Assembly: GCA_910583765.1 (NCBI GenBank)
Contig: CAJTYS010000012.1
Coordinates: forward strand, 24,701 to 88,700
Length of the DNA: 64,000 bases
Origin: an uncultured Eubacteriales bacterium
Lineage (GTDB): Bacteria > Bacillota > Clostridia > Peptostreptococcales > Anaerovoracaceae
Direction: 5' to 3'
Shown: positions 33,176 to 41,555 of the stretch, in pieces
Layout: each line of letters opens with the position of its first letter
How positions within the stretch are numbered: the stretch's first letter is position 1
The notes under the pieces: generated by a model
The model's database searches: none
The model's input: only the letters and a program-made list of their open reading frames with translations
What the model was told of the DNA's origin: nothing
Made by a program: the position numbers and the translations under genes

Positions 33176-33792
33176 AATCACAGATACATTTGATACGACA
33201 CGGCATCACAGAAGGAAACCAAAAAAAGCTTTACTACGGCGCAGCGGACATCCCTCTCGCGGAAGAAGGAATCGCGGGCCTGCGGGAACTGGTGAAGCAG
33301 GGGATCTACCCCTTGGTCGAAGAGGGTGATTTTTATACCACGGGAATGCTGCGGACGGAACAGACATTGGCTCTGATATACGGAGAAGTGGCCCATCAGC
33401 AGATCGAAGAACTGCGGGAAATGAATTTCGGACAGTTTGAAATGAAAAGCTACAAGGAGCTGAAAGATGTGCCGGAGTACGCGGCGTGGAGCAGCGACCA
33501 AACTGGCTGGGCGGAAAGCCCTGGGGGTGAGAGCATCAATGGGTTCGGGAACCGGATCAGCGAGGGCCTGAAAATCCTCATTGGCAGGCACCGGCTGAAA
33601 GAGCTGTCTGTGCGCCACAGCGGGAATGACGCCATTACCACCATGGTCTGCCACGGCGGGACCATTGCCTCCATCATGGAGCAAAATTTTCCTGGGGAGC
33701 GGGAGCATTTTTATAAATGGATTCCGGATCCGGGCCACGGGTTCACGCTGACCTTGGAAAGCGGGGAAATCGTCAAGTATGTAGCGTTTTAA
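33172..33792 (+). CDS. cobC: Histidine phosphatase, probable alpha-ribazole phosphatase CobC
   Basis: 206 residues. LIRHGITEGN (catalytic RHG), LRTEQTL, EMNFGQFEM and MVCHGGTIASI are the phosphoglycerate-mutase-like landmarks. Position at the end of the cobTUS operon, overlapping by 4 nt, points to alpha-ribazole phosphate dephosphorylation. Confidence 0.85.
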   Translation: MKSQIHLIRHGITEGNQKKLYYGAADIPLAEEGIAGLRELVKQGIYPLVEEGDFYTTGMLRTEQTLALIYGEVAHQQIEELREMNFGQFEMKSYKELKDVPEYAAWSSDQTGWAESPGGESINGFGNRISEGLKILIGRHRLKELSVRHSGNDAITTMVCHGGTIASIMEQNFPGEREHFYKWIPDPGHGFTLTLESGEIVKYVAF

Positions 33793-33865
33793 ATAGAGAA
33801 CGGCAAAAGCGCAACTGCAAAAAATTTGTGATCCAGACTTACCCAAAAGAAAAGGAAATTTGAAC

Positions 33866-34561
33866 ATGTTTTCAATTGCCATTTGCGATGATGAAAAAGC
33901 CATATGCGCACAGATGGAGCAGATTTTTCAAACATACCGAGACAGAGGCATAGCTACGGAAGTTTTTTATAACTGCGAGGAATTGTTTGATTCACTGGCG
34001 CAGGGAGCCTATTTTGATTTGATTTTTTTGGACATCGAATTTCGCCAGATGAACGGCATTGATGTGGGGAAAAAGATTCGGAACGAATTACATAATGACT
34101 GCGTCCAAATTGTTTTCATTTCCGCCAAGCAGGAGTACGCCATGGAGCTTTTTTCCGTCAGGCCGATGAATTTTTTAATTAAGCCCATTTCCCAGCAAGC
34201 GGCTTTGCACAACCTGGAACAGGCCATGGCCCTGTCCAAGCTGTATGATTCCTATTTTGAGTTTCGCTTTGATTCGGAAAACTACAGGGTGCCCTATGGC
34301 GACATTTTGTATTTTGAAAGCACCAACAGAACCGTCAGCATTCATACCAAATATGGTGAAAAGATCTTATACGGGAAGCTGAATGAGATTGAGAAACGCG
34401 CGCCGATTTATTTTATCAGAATCCACCAGTCCTATCTGATCAACCGCTGCTATGTCACATACTGGAAAGCGGATGAAGTGGAAATCGCCAGGCAGGTGAA
34501 GCTGTCGATCAGCAAAAGTTATCAGAAAAAGGTCAGGCAGATTTTATTGCAGGAACAATAA
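33866..34561 (+). CDS. LytTR-family response regulator (AgrA-like)
   Basis: 231 residues. Receiver domain 1-120 with acidic pocket AICDDE and phospho-acceptor D56 (LIFLDIEF); LytTR DNA-binding domain about 130-231 (ILYFESTNRTVSIHTKYGEK, FIRIHQSYLINRCYV). ATG 33866 follows AAAAGGAAA. Pairs with the kinase 21 nt downstream. Confidence 0.93.
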   Translation: MFSIAICDDEKAICAQMEQIFQTYRDRGIATEVFYNCEELFDSLAQGAYFDLIFLDIEFRQMNGIDVGKKIRNELHNDCVQIVFISAKQEYAMELFSVRPMNFLIKPISQQAALHNLEQAMALSKLYDSYFEFRFDSENYRVPYGDILYFESTNRTVSIHTKYGEKILYGKLNEIEKRAPIYFIRIHQSYLINRCYVTYWKADEVEIARQVKLSISKSYQKKVRQILLQEQ

Positions 34562-34582
34562 ACACGAAGGGAGTCCTATGCT

Positions 34583-35857
34583 ATGATTGGAGAATTGGGC
34601 ACAGTTGCCAGCGGTGTGTATGTGATCGGGAATCTTTTCAGGATTTACATCATAGGCATGTTTTTTCGCGTGTTTTTTGATGCTGCCGCGCCCAGGAACA
34701 GAAGAATAGCCAGATGCATTTGTTACATTGTGTACTATGTGGGCAACAGCATGTGTTTTCTGGTGTGGGCGCTTTCGCCTAATATGATCATGCTCTCCAA
34801 TGTCATTGGGTGTCTGCTGGTCGCTACGACTTATCTGGGGGCGTGGAAATACAAGATCATCGCGATGATTGCGAGTGTGGCAACGGCGATTGTGTGCGAG
34901 GATTTAGCTTACCGCTTGCTCGTCAGTTTAGGAACAGAACATATCATTATTCTTGGGATCCTTTCGACAGATTTGATGTTCCTAACGATTGTATCGATGA
35001 TAAAGGAAATGGTTGATTTCAAACGGCGAGATGAAATCACTTTTGTAGAATGGATATTTGTTGTATTGATTCCTACTTGCAGCGTGTTTGTGTCTGCAAT
35101 CGCACTTGACAATTGCAAGGACGTTCGATCTGTTGCACTGGGTGGAACAAGCATGGTTCTAATTAATATCTTTGTGTTTTATCTTTTGGATCGTATCCAG
35201 GAAATGCATAAAAAGCAAATGGGTTTAGCTTTGTTGGAGCAGCAAAACCAATCTTATGAAAATCAAATGGCATTATCAAAAGAATCGGAAAGAACGATAA
35301 CTGCGCTGCGCCATGATCTGAAGAATCATTTGCTTTCTTTACAGCAATTGATCGGGCATCGGCAATATCAAGAGGCGGAGGCATATCTCAGTGATCTTTT
35401 TACGGATTTAGAAACAAAACATAGATTCGTGGCCACGGGCAATACGATTGTAGATGGTTTACTGAATATAAAGCTTGGTCAGGCGGCTGAAATGGGAGCA
35501 GATATTTTAACGAACATTCAAATCCCAACAGAACTGTCCATGAACATGAAGGATTTCAGCATCCTCATGGGAAATTTGCTGGACAATGCTTTGCGTGCGT
35601 TAGAGCAATGTGAAAAAGACAAATCTCTAAAAGTCATGATGAAAGAAGAGGTTGGAAAACTCTTTATCAGCGTGGAAAATTCCTATTGTGGGGAATTAAA
35701 AAAAGTAGGCAATGTTTTTCTTACGACAAAGAGAGAATGGCGAAGTCATGGGATGGGATTAAAAAATGTACAGAGGGTTGTGGACCAATATCATGGAGAA
35801 ATGGATATAGAAACGACAAACTCTGTATTTTCAACGAAGCTTATTATGTTTGTATAA
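34583..35857 (+). CDS. Sensor histidine kinase, GHKL type (AgrC-like)
   Basis: 424 residues. Six or so membrane helices in the first ~210 residues, then a dimerisation helix with TALRHDLKNHL (His about 244) and an ATPase domain with LMGNLLDNALRAL (N box) and HGMGLKNVQRVV (G box). AgrC-like kinases sense peptides, but no agrB or agrD gene is near, so the signal is unknown. Confidence 0.92.
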   Translation: MIGELGTVASGVYVIGNLFRIYIIGMFFRVFFDAAAPRNRRIARCICYIVYYVGNSMCFLVWALSPNMIMLSNVIGCLLVATTYLGAWKYKIIAMIASVATAIVCEDLAYRLLVSLGTEHIIILGILSTDLMFLTIVSMIKEMVDFKRRDEITFVEWIFVVLIPTCSVFVSAIALDNCKDVRSVALGGTSMVLINIFVFYLLDRIQEMHKKQMGLALLEQQNQSYENQMALSKESERTITALRHDLKNHLLSLQQLIGHRQYQEAEAYLSDLFTDLETKHRFVATGNTIVDGLLNIKLGQAAEMGADILTNIQIPTELSMNMKDFSILMGNLLDNALRALEQCEKDKSLKVMMKEEVGKLFISVENSYCGELKKVGNVFLTTKREWRSHGMGLKNVQRVVDQYHGEMDIETTNSVFSTKLIMFV

Positions 35858-35892
35858 ACGTATATGGAAAGAAAAAAATAAATGGAAAAGGA

Positions 35893-35926
35893 AGCATGCC
35901 GTAAGAATCTGTGGCATGCTTTTTTC
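35893..35926 (+). terminator. Terminator of the two-component operon
   Basis: AGCATGCC (35893) pairs with GGCATGCT (35913), followed by TTTTTT. Confidence 0.9.
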
Positions 35927-36087
35927 TACATGAGATCATACCGTTTTCAACATTTGGGAAAAAAGCCCCTTTTTATAGTGTATAATCTGGAATACCTACT
36001 AAACAAACCTTAACACATAATTATGATAGCGAGGAATTAGTGGTTTACAAAAAAACATTGCCAAAATTGGCAGCAGGAGGTTCCCTT

Positions 36088-37476
36088 ATGAGAATTGACG
36101 CAAACATAAGCTCAGATTATTTGAAAAGCAGAATCGCTGCCCTGAATAGTGCGCCTTTGAAAGAAGGTTCGCTTCCTGACAATCAGAAAAACATCCCAAT
36201 ACTGAAACCGTTGTCACTGTACGACGACATACCAGAATTCACCAGGGACGAAGCACTGTTATATCAATATGGGAAAGATCACCCGGGAAGCTTGGCTGGC
36301 AGTGGATCTGCCAGCGATTACCCTCGAAACGCATCTCAGGTGTCACAGGAATACATTGATTATTTGAACAATCGGACGATCACCCAATGGGACAAAGGAC
36401 GGTTCTATTTTGCGGTGGATTTCATGCCGACCAGCGACAATTTGGATGTCAATCTTAGCCGCCTGGCAGCGACCTACGTGACGGCATTGGAGCATTTAGA
36501 AACGAATTTCAGCGGCGAACAGCTGAAAAGCTACAAAAGTGAGTTAGAGGCCATGGTTTTGGAAAAGAAAAACGCTGTGGCTAACTATTTTGCCAAAAGC
36601 GTGGGTGGCTTCATGGATCAAAACGGCGGCAGCGGCGAAACCCAAAAAGTTTACGACAGCATTCTGGCCTGCTATGATCAAAAAGTCGAGCAATACAGCG
36701 AGTTTCTCAAACATAATCAGGACTTTGCCAGCTTGAAAGGCACAGAGGACGCATGGCTGCAAAATGACGTAGCGTACATGTCACAGCAGCTGCAAAAAGT
36801 GGTTGGCGCCCTGGGCCAAGAGGCTGCTGATGCTGACGATCATTATTCCATGGCAGAAATCGTCCTTGCCAATCGCATGGTAAGGGAAGTCAATAACACG
36901 GGATTGTTTGATATCGGTGGAAACGAGGAAAGCATCGGCATGCAGGTAGGAGTACTCCTGTTAAAAAACGGATTGTACGCGGAGGCTGGAGAAAAATTGG
37001 GCAATCTGGCAGGTAAAATGTCCGAATCCGTGAATCGTTGGATCACAAGGACCATTGACAAGGAAAATGAGCGAATCAAGACAATGTATGAGGCGCCTTA
37101 TTATGACAAGGCCGCCAACCCTGCTTACGATGTGTCCGCAATCCGTGCCATGAGCGAGAAGATGCTGCTCCTATACAACGAAACGGAACGCAATTACGCA
37201 GAGGCGATTTTGAAGGGCATCGAACTTGCGCGAACCACCAGCAGCCAGAAGCAAAATCCAAATAATGCGGTGCTAAGGTACAATGATAACAGCTTTTGGA
37301 ACCAGTTTTATGACAATTCCGGACGTTTATCATCCAAATACTACATGCACGTTCCAGGTTCTGACACGAGAACGGATTTTTGCAAGCTGGTGGATTCCTG
37401 GAACCAATTTGCTGCCCAAATTTCCAAGTCCCAGGATTTCCAATTGAATGCCAATACTATTTCCGTGTTGGTGTAA
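36088..37476 (+). CDS. Uncharacterised 462-residue protein
   Basis: I do not recognise this protein. It starts MRIDANISSDYLKSRI after AGGAGG at 7 nt, has no signal peptide or membrane segment, and is mostly predicted helix with acidic, Gln/Asn-rich composition. The stretch DFMPTSDNLDVNLSRLAATY and a central helical region may form the core. It is monocistronic, behind its own upstream region (TATAAT about 35981-35986). Its opening resembles flagellar/secreted structural proteins only in style, so I make no functional claim. Confidence 0.65.
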   Translation: MRIDANISSDYLKSRIAALNSAPLKEGSLPDNQKNIPILKPLSLYDDIPEFTRDEALLYQYGKDHPGSLAGSGSASDYPRNASQVSQEYIDYLNNRTITQWDKGRFYFAVDFMPTSDNLDVNLSRLAATYVTALEHLETNFSGEQLKSYKSELEAMVLEKKNAVANYFAKSVGGFMDQNGGSGETQKVYDSILACYDQKVEQYSEFLKHNQDFASLKGTEDAWLQNDVAYMSQQLQKVVGALGQEAADADDHYSMAEIVLANRMVREVNNTGLFDIGGNEESIGMQVGVLLLKNGLYAEAGEKLGNLAGKMSESVNRWITRTIDKENERIKTMYEAPYYDKAANPAYDVSAIRAMSEKMLLLYNETERNYAEAILKGIELARTTSSQKQNPNNAVLRYNDNSFWNQFYDNSGRLSSKYYMHVPGSDTRTDFCKLVDSWNQFAAQISKSQDFQLNANTISVLV

Positions 37477-37486
37477 ATGAATACGC

Positions 37487-37524
37487 TGCTGATGACCCTA
37501 CATCTGAATCATGGTCATCAGCAG
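37487..37524. terminator. Hairpin between convergent genes
   Basis: CTGCTGATGACC (37487) pairs perfectly with GGTCATCAGCAG (37513). It overlaps the last codons of the zinc-ribbon microprotein gene. No clear T-run, so terminator activity is uncertain. Confidence 0.45.
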
Positions 37525-37650
37525 TTCCATCATTTCATCATCTTCCTCCTGGGTGAAAGGCTTTTCCAGCTTTCCGCCGCAGTGAGGACAGGTGGTTTCT
37601 TTTTCTTCTGCCTCCACTTCCGTGTAGCAGGATGGGCAATATTTCAGCAT
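37498..37650 (-). CDS. 50-residue zinc-ribbon microprotein
   Basis: Two CxxC knuckles, YCPSCYTE (C5, C8) and TCPHCGGK (C21, C24), form a zinc ribbon, followed by an acidic, methionine-rich tail (EEDDEMMELLMTMIQM). ATG 37650 has AAAGGAG 9 nt upstream, excellent context. It lies 20 nt upstream of nothing else on this strand but directly after the GH3 gene's upstream neighbour region; probably co-transcribed with other reverse genes or alone. Function unknown. Confidence 0.72.
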   Translation of the reverse strand: MLKYCPSCYTEVEAEEKETTCPHCGGKLEKPFTQEEDDEMMELLMTMIQM

Positions 37651-37670
37651 GATTGTTTACTCCTTTCCAC

Positions 37671-38867
37671 TTATTGATCGCTTTTAGGCTGGCTGTTTTC
37701 AGGCGGCTCCTGGGGCAGCAGCCCCAATTTTTCTTTCCATTCCAGGACACGAAGCGCGGATTCTGTGATCTGTTTCTTTGAGATTTTTCCAGCTTTGACC
37801 GCTTCCAGCACTGCGGGGATCTGCTCTTTGTAGCCAGCTGTGCAGAGAAGATCGTTGCCCGCCTGAATCGCCGCCACTGCGATGTTTTCCTCTCCGCTGT
37901 AGCCCTGAACTCCTTCCATGATCAGATCGTCTGTGAGGATCACGCCCTCAAATCCCAATTCCCTGCGCAAAATTTCATGGACTGGCTTGGATAGGGAAGC
38001 GGGCTTTTCTGGGTCCATGGATTCCACGATGTTGTGGCTCACCAGCACGCAAGGCGCGCCAGCCTTGATTCCAGCTTCAAAGGGCAGGAAATCCTTTTCC
38101 GTAAAATCCTCGTAAGGCCGTGGGTCTCGAGCCACTCCCGTGTGGGTGTCGATGTTTCCACCGTAGCCAGGGAAGTGCTTTAGCGAAGAGCCGATCTTTT
38201 TAGAATTCATCAGAGAAACCACGGCAGCGATGTAGTCAGCTGTGGTTTTCGCGTTTTGTCCCAGGGTGCGTCGATAAATAAAAGAGGATTTGTTCTCTGC
38301 CATGTCGCAGACCGGAGCCAAGTTCACGTTGATCCCCAGAGACAAGAGCAAATCGGATTTTTCTTCCTCCTGCGCCAGTACAGCGTCGAGACCACCTTGA
38401 TTGTAAAGCTGCTGGGGTGACGCGAAAGGCTGATCGCGGAACGCCGGATACTTGCTGACGCGGATCACGGTTTCGCCTTCCTCATCCACGGCCATGAGCA
38501 TTGGCGTGGAAGCCGCCTGCTGATAGGCGGCGATGTCAGCGGAGACCGCTTCCTTGTCTCGAACCTGGAAGAAATCAGCGAAAAACAGATAACCGCCCAG
38601 ATGATACGCTTCAATGTCTTCTGTGCTTACCATGGAATTCGTCACGCAAACTAGGAACATCTGCCCGATCTTCTCTTTTAAAGACATGGCTTCTACGGCT
38701 TTTTCCGCTGCGCTTTTGGACACTGTAATCTTTCCGGCTTCCTCTGCGGGAACAGAGGCCGAAGAGTTAGAGGCTCTCTCCGATCCCTGATTTCGAGGAA
38801 GCATAAATAAGCCGCTTCCCGCCAGAAGCACGAGAAACGCACAAAGGATCAATACTTTTCTTTTCAA
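37671..38867 (-). CDS. Glycoside hydrolase family 3 beta-N-acetylhexosaminidase (NagZ-like)
   Basis: 398 residues. N-terminal signal/anchor (VLILCAFLVLLAGSGLFML), then a GH3 barrel: MLMAVDEEGETVIRV, SLKHFPGYGGNIDTHTG (KHFPG..DTH catalytic dyad region), GVILTDDLIMEGV. Exported, so likely trims cell-wall muropeptides outside. TTG start at 38867 gives the signal peptide; no good ATG alternative. Confidence 0.88.
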   Translation of the reverse strand: MKRKVLILCAFLVLLAGSGLFMLPRNQGSERASNSSASVPAEEAGKITVSKSAAEKAVEAMSLKEKIGQMFLVCVTNSMVSTEDIEAYHLGGYLFFADFFQVRDKEAVSADIAAYQQAASTPMLMAVDEEGETVIRVSKYPAFRDQPFASPQQLYNQGGLDAVLAQEEEKSDLLLSLGINVNLAPVCDMAENKSSFIYRRTLGQNAKTTADYIAAVVSLMNSKKIGSSLKHFPGYGGNIDTHTGVARDPRPYEDFTEKDFLPFEAGIKAGAPCVLVSHNIVESMDPEKPASLSKPVHEILRRELGFEGVILTDDLIMEGVQGYSGEENIAVAAIQAGNDLLCTAGYKEQIPAVLEAVKAGKISKKQITESALRVLEWKEKLGLLPQEPPENSQPKSDQ

Positions 38868-39373
38868 TGGACACCCGCCTTTCTTGGATGGCTACATTGT
38901 ATCATAGTTTTTCGGAGAAAAACAGCCCTGAGTTGGGGAGCGGAATTCTTTCAAAAATGTCTTCTTGCGTTCGTCACACTGCGATGCTATCATGGAAACA
39001 GGGACAATTGGGGAAACTAAAAGCAGAGTACCAGAAAATCCTGGATCGGCTGGATGAATTGGAACGCCAGGGCGTGATCGGGGCGTTTGACAAGCGGACG
39101 ATCATCGAGCTTTCCGGCGATGTGCTCAAAGAAATCGCACGAAAATACGAAAACGTGCAGAAAGGCGTAGGTGGCATGATGGTGGGAGCGTTAATTGACA
39201 CGACTTCACGAAGGCTTAGAGATGAAGCACGAAATGAAGCGCGAAGTAAAAATCAAAAGGAAACGGCACTTAGGATGCTGAAAAGAGGAAAACTCACGAT
39301 TGAAGAAATCGCAGAGGATTCAGGGCTTAGCGTGGCAGAGGTGAAACAGCTGGCCGCTTCCCAGAATACGTGA
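38867..39373 (+). CDS. Small unknown protein with nuclease/transposase-like C-terminal helix-turn-helix
   Basis: Up to 168 residues, but the start is unsupported: it coincides with the divergent GH3 start and lacks a ribosome site; an internal start near 38957-38990 is likely. The C-terminus ALRMLKRGKLTIEEIAEDSG followed by LSVAEVKQL resembles the tail of Rpn/PD-(D/E)XK transposase-derived proteins. The nuclease core is absent, so this is either a remnant or a small DNA-binding protein. It borders the left birA-derived repeat. Confidence 0.45.
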   Translation: MDTRLSWMATLYHSFSEKNSPELGSGILSKMSSCVRHTAMLSWKQGQLGKLKAEYQKILDRLDELERQGVIGAFDKRTIIELSGDVLKEIARKYENVQKGVGGMMVGALIDTTSRRLRDEARNEARSKNQKETALRMLKRGKLTIEEIAEDSGLSVAEVKQLAASQNT

Positions 39374-39420
39374 CAGCGCCTAAAGATTCAGACTTTTTGG
39401 CGTTTCATTGATCAAAAGCA

Positions 39421-39456
39421 AGGCAATGCTGGCAGCGTGACCGGTATTGCCTTTTT
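39421..39456. terminator. Duplicated birA terminator (left copy)
   Basis: AGGCAAT (39421) pairs with ATTGCCT (39446), followed by TTTTT. Same as at 41417. Confidence 0.7.
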
Positions 39457-39502
39457 CAATCCGTTTTTCAATTAGCGGGCTCCTCATGGGCCGAGAATCC
39501 CT

Positions 39503-39568
39503 TTAGAGCCGGATGGATATTTCCCCAGTGGACAAAGTCTCCTGGCTGCCGTCTGAATAGAGCACCCG
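39503..39568 (-). pseudogene. birA 3' fragment
   Basis: On the minus strand encodes RVLYSDGSQETLSTGEISIR plus Leu and stop, identical to the C-terminal peptide of intact BirA at 41488. Homology stops abruptly upstream. It is a truncated copy, left by a duplication or insertion event. Confidence 0.88.
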
Positions 39569-39713
39569 CACAGGGACTTTCGAAGCTGCGAGCGAATGAG
39601 ACGCACCGTTTTGTTAAAACATAGTATGAAACAAGATGTAAATGTGGTATATTAAGTTAAAAGAAAATGCGATCACGATAAGCGATCAGGGGAGTAAAAA
39701 CGGGGTGAGTTCG

Positions 39714-40778
39714 ATGAAAATAAAAATACTTTCTTTAGAAAATTTCATGTTATTTGAAAAGGAAGAGATCAACTGGTCAAAAAACATCAATATTATTTGT
39801 GGCGAAAACAGCACAGGAAAAACAACGCTTTTAAAACTGATGTATTCTGTTCTAAAACCAATCAGCAAAGGTATTGAAAGAATCACGTCAAAAGAGATAG
39901 AGGAAAAGTTATTCGTAGATAAACTGCAGGGAGTGTTTCGACCAGATGAGATGAAGATCGGAAGATTGGTAAGTCGAAAACAGGGGAGCAATCGCACGGA
40001 TTTCACAGTGGTATTAGACAGAAATCAGGAAATTTCCATAGGATTTGGGAATCGCCAGACAAACCACATGGATGTTAAAATGGAGCAGGCGAACCTTCTG
40101 ACAAAGTGTGATGTCATTTACATCCCGACCAGGGAAATGATTTCCACAACAGAGCATTTTACGTCCTTGTATGAAGAATATCATCTTGACTTTGAGGAAA
40201 TGTATTACGATCTGGCCAAATTGCTGGATCGCCCGCTTTCAAAAGGTCCTAATACAAATGAGCAAAATCAGGTGTTGAAGAGTTTTGAGAAGATCATGAA
40301 AGGGCAGATCGTTCGCAAAGATAGAAAATTCTATCTGAAAATTCGGGGAGAAGGTGAATTTGAAATGGGCTTGCTCTCCGATGGGTATCGGAAGCTTTCG
40401 ATGATTGTCTATTTGATTTTATCTGGAAGCATGGGGAAAAACACCATCCTGTTTTGGGACGAGCCGGAAACGAACATGAATCCCAAAATGATCCGTCCCA
40501 TCGTCCAGGCAATCGTAGCGTTAGCCAAAATGGGGGTTCAAATTTTTGTGACCACACACGATTATTTTGTGCAGCAAGAGTTTAATATGCTGACTGTTTA
40601 TCCAGAACTGAATCAGGATAATCTGGATATTCAGTTCATGTCCTTATATAAAGACGAGGAAACAGAGACTGTCACATTTGACACGCAGCGAACCGCGTCA
40701 GATTTAAAGCATAATGCGATCATGGAGGAATTTGACGCGATGTACGATCGAGAACAGGAGGTCATCTATGGAGATTAA
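39714..40778 (+). CDS. AAA ATPase (AAA_15/OLD-like, no TOPRIM), probable defence component
   Basis: 354 residues. ABC/SMC-type ATPase: Walker A GENSTGKTT (30-38), signature LLSDGYRKL (220-228), Walker B ILFWDEPETN (D249, E250), H-loop H282 (VTTHDYF). No TOPRIM nuclease domain follows, unlike OLD proteins. Overlaps the next gene by 11 nt, so the two act as a unit. The ATPase plus nuclease arrangement is like PARIS, Septu or AbiL-type phage-defence pairs, but the partner is different. Start ATG 39714 behind GGGGTGAG; GTG 39705 is possible. Confidence 0.8.
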   Translation: MKIKILSLENFMLFEKEEINWSKNINIICGENSTGKTTLLKLMYSVLKPISKGIERITSKEIEEKLFVDKLQGVFRPDEMKIGRLVSRKQGSNRTDFTVVLDRNQEISIGFGNRQTNHMDVKMEQANLLTKCDVIYIPTREMISTTEHFTSLYEEYHLDFEEMYYDLAKLLDRPLSKGPNTNEQNQVLKSFEKIMKGQIVRKDRKFYLKIRGEGEFEMGLLSDGYRKLSMIVYLILSGSMGKNTILFWDEPETNMNPKMIRPIVQAIVALAKMGVQIFVTTHDYFVQQEFNMLTVYPELNQDNLDIQFMSLYKDEETETVTFDTQRTASDLKHNAIMEEFDAMYDREQEVIYGD

Positions 40779-41364
40779 AGAAGAAAGCGGCCTAAAATTT
40801 GGATTTCCCCATGGAAGCCATGTGATTAAATTTGATGACACAAATTACTATCGGAATTTATTTAATTCGTTTCCAGAATCAAAAGGCGTGGATTTTATTG
40901 CTGTGGAAAAGGATTCGATCTCATTCATCGAAGTAAAAAATTGTCTTGGGAATGAGGCAGAATGTCGATGGCGGATAAAGCCAAATAATCGCAACCGAGA
41001 AACAACTGCCGCAAAGGTAAATGTGGAAGGAAGGGATAGTCTTGACATAGAAGTTCCACAAAAGGTGACGATGACACTGGCGGCATTGGTAGGCGCAAGA
41101 TCTTTTGGCGAAACGAAATCCTCGTTAGAGGAGTTAAAAGACGTAGTCGAAGCCGTGTTTTCAGAAGATTTTATAAATCCTAGAAAGAAAAAATATATTA
41201 TTCTATTTTTGGAAGGAGAATTTGGCGGCCATACACGGAGCAAAAAGATGATTATGTCAGAATTGCAGAAAAGCATGCGTGCGAAATTGAAGTGGTTGAA
41301 TTGTAAAGTGTCGGTCGTTGATTCGTCTACATATGATAAAAAAGTTTTTCAAATCATAGCCTAA
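40768..41364 (+). CDS. Putative PD-(D/E)XK nuclease partner of the AAA ATPase
   Basis: 198 residues. G40-V-D42-FIAVEKDSISFIE55-V-K57 fits the D-x(n)-E-x-K active site of restriction-endonuclease-like folds, with the strand-turn-strand spacing expected. The rest (TMTLAALVGARSF, KYIILFLEGEFG) is consistent with an alpha/beta core but I recognise no named family. ATG 40768 follows AGGAGGT at 5 nt and is preferred over a longer frame. Together with the ATPase it forms a two-gene cassette between birA-derived repeats. Confidence 0.65.
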   Translation: MEIKEESGLKFGFPHGSHVIKFDDTNYYRNLFNSFPESKGVDFIAVEKDSISFIEVKNCLGNEAECRWRIKPNNRNRETTAAKVNVEGRDSLDIEVPQKVTMTLAALVGARSFGETKSSLEELKDVVEAVFSEDFINPRKKKYIILFLEGEFGGHTRSKKMIMSELQKSMRAKLKWLNCKVSVVDSSTYDKKVFQIIA

Positions 41365-41555
41365 AGAAAGGTGCTGTTTTTAGGCGTTTTATTTATCAAA
41401 TAACAAAAGAAAAGCAAGGCAATGCTGGCAGCGTGACCGGTATTGCCTTTTTCAATCACCAGCTCTTTCATGAGCGAGAGAGCCTTATTAGAGCCGGATG
41501 GATATTTCCCCAGTGGACAAAGTTTCCTGGCTGCCGTCTGAGTAGAGCACCCGCA
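41359..41555. repeat. Right copy of the birA-end direct repeat
   Basis: The parent copy, continuous with intact birA. Starts at the effector stop codon (GCCTAAAGA), includes the terminator at 41417 and the last codons of birA. See 39378-39570. Confidence 0.85.
41417..41453. terminator. birA/nuclease-gene bidirectional terminator
   Basis: AGGCAAT (41417) pairs with ATTGCCT (41442), TTTTT after it and AAAA-rich before it, so it can serve both strands. Confidence 0.75.

Larger units (their letters stand above)
39378..39570. repeat. Left copy of the birA-end direct repeat
   Basis: Matches 41359-41555 in the same orientation: GCCTAAAGA, then a terminator hairpin (AGGCAATGCTGGCAGCGTGA and on), then GAGCCGGATGGATATTTCCC and the final 21 codons of birA up to ACCCGCA. 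193 bp against 197 bp on the right. Together they bracket the ATPase/nuclease pair. Confidence 0.85.

Noticed and set aside
33866..35857. Complete agr quorum-sensing locus
   Set aside because: AgrA- and AgrC-like genes are present, but no AgrB protease or AgrD-like peptide frame was found next to them.
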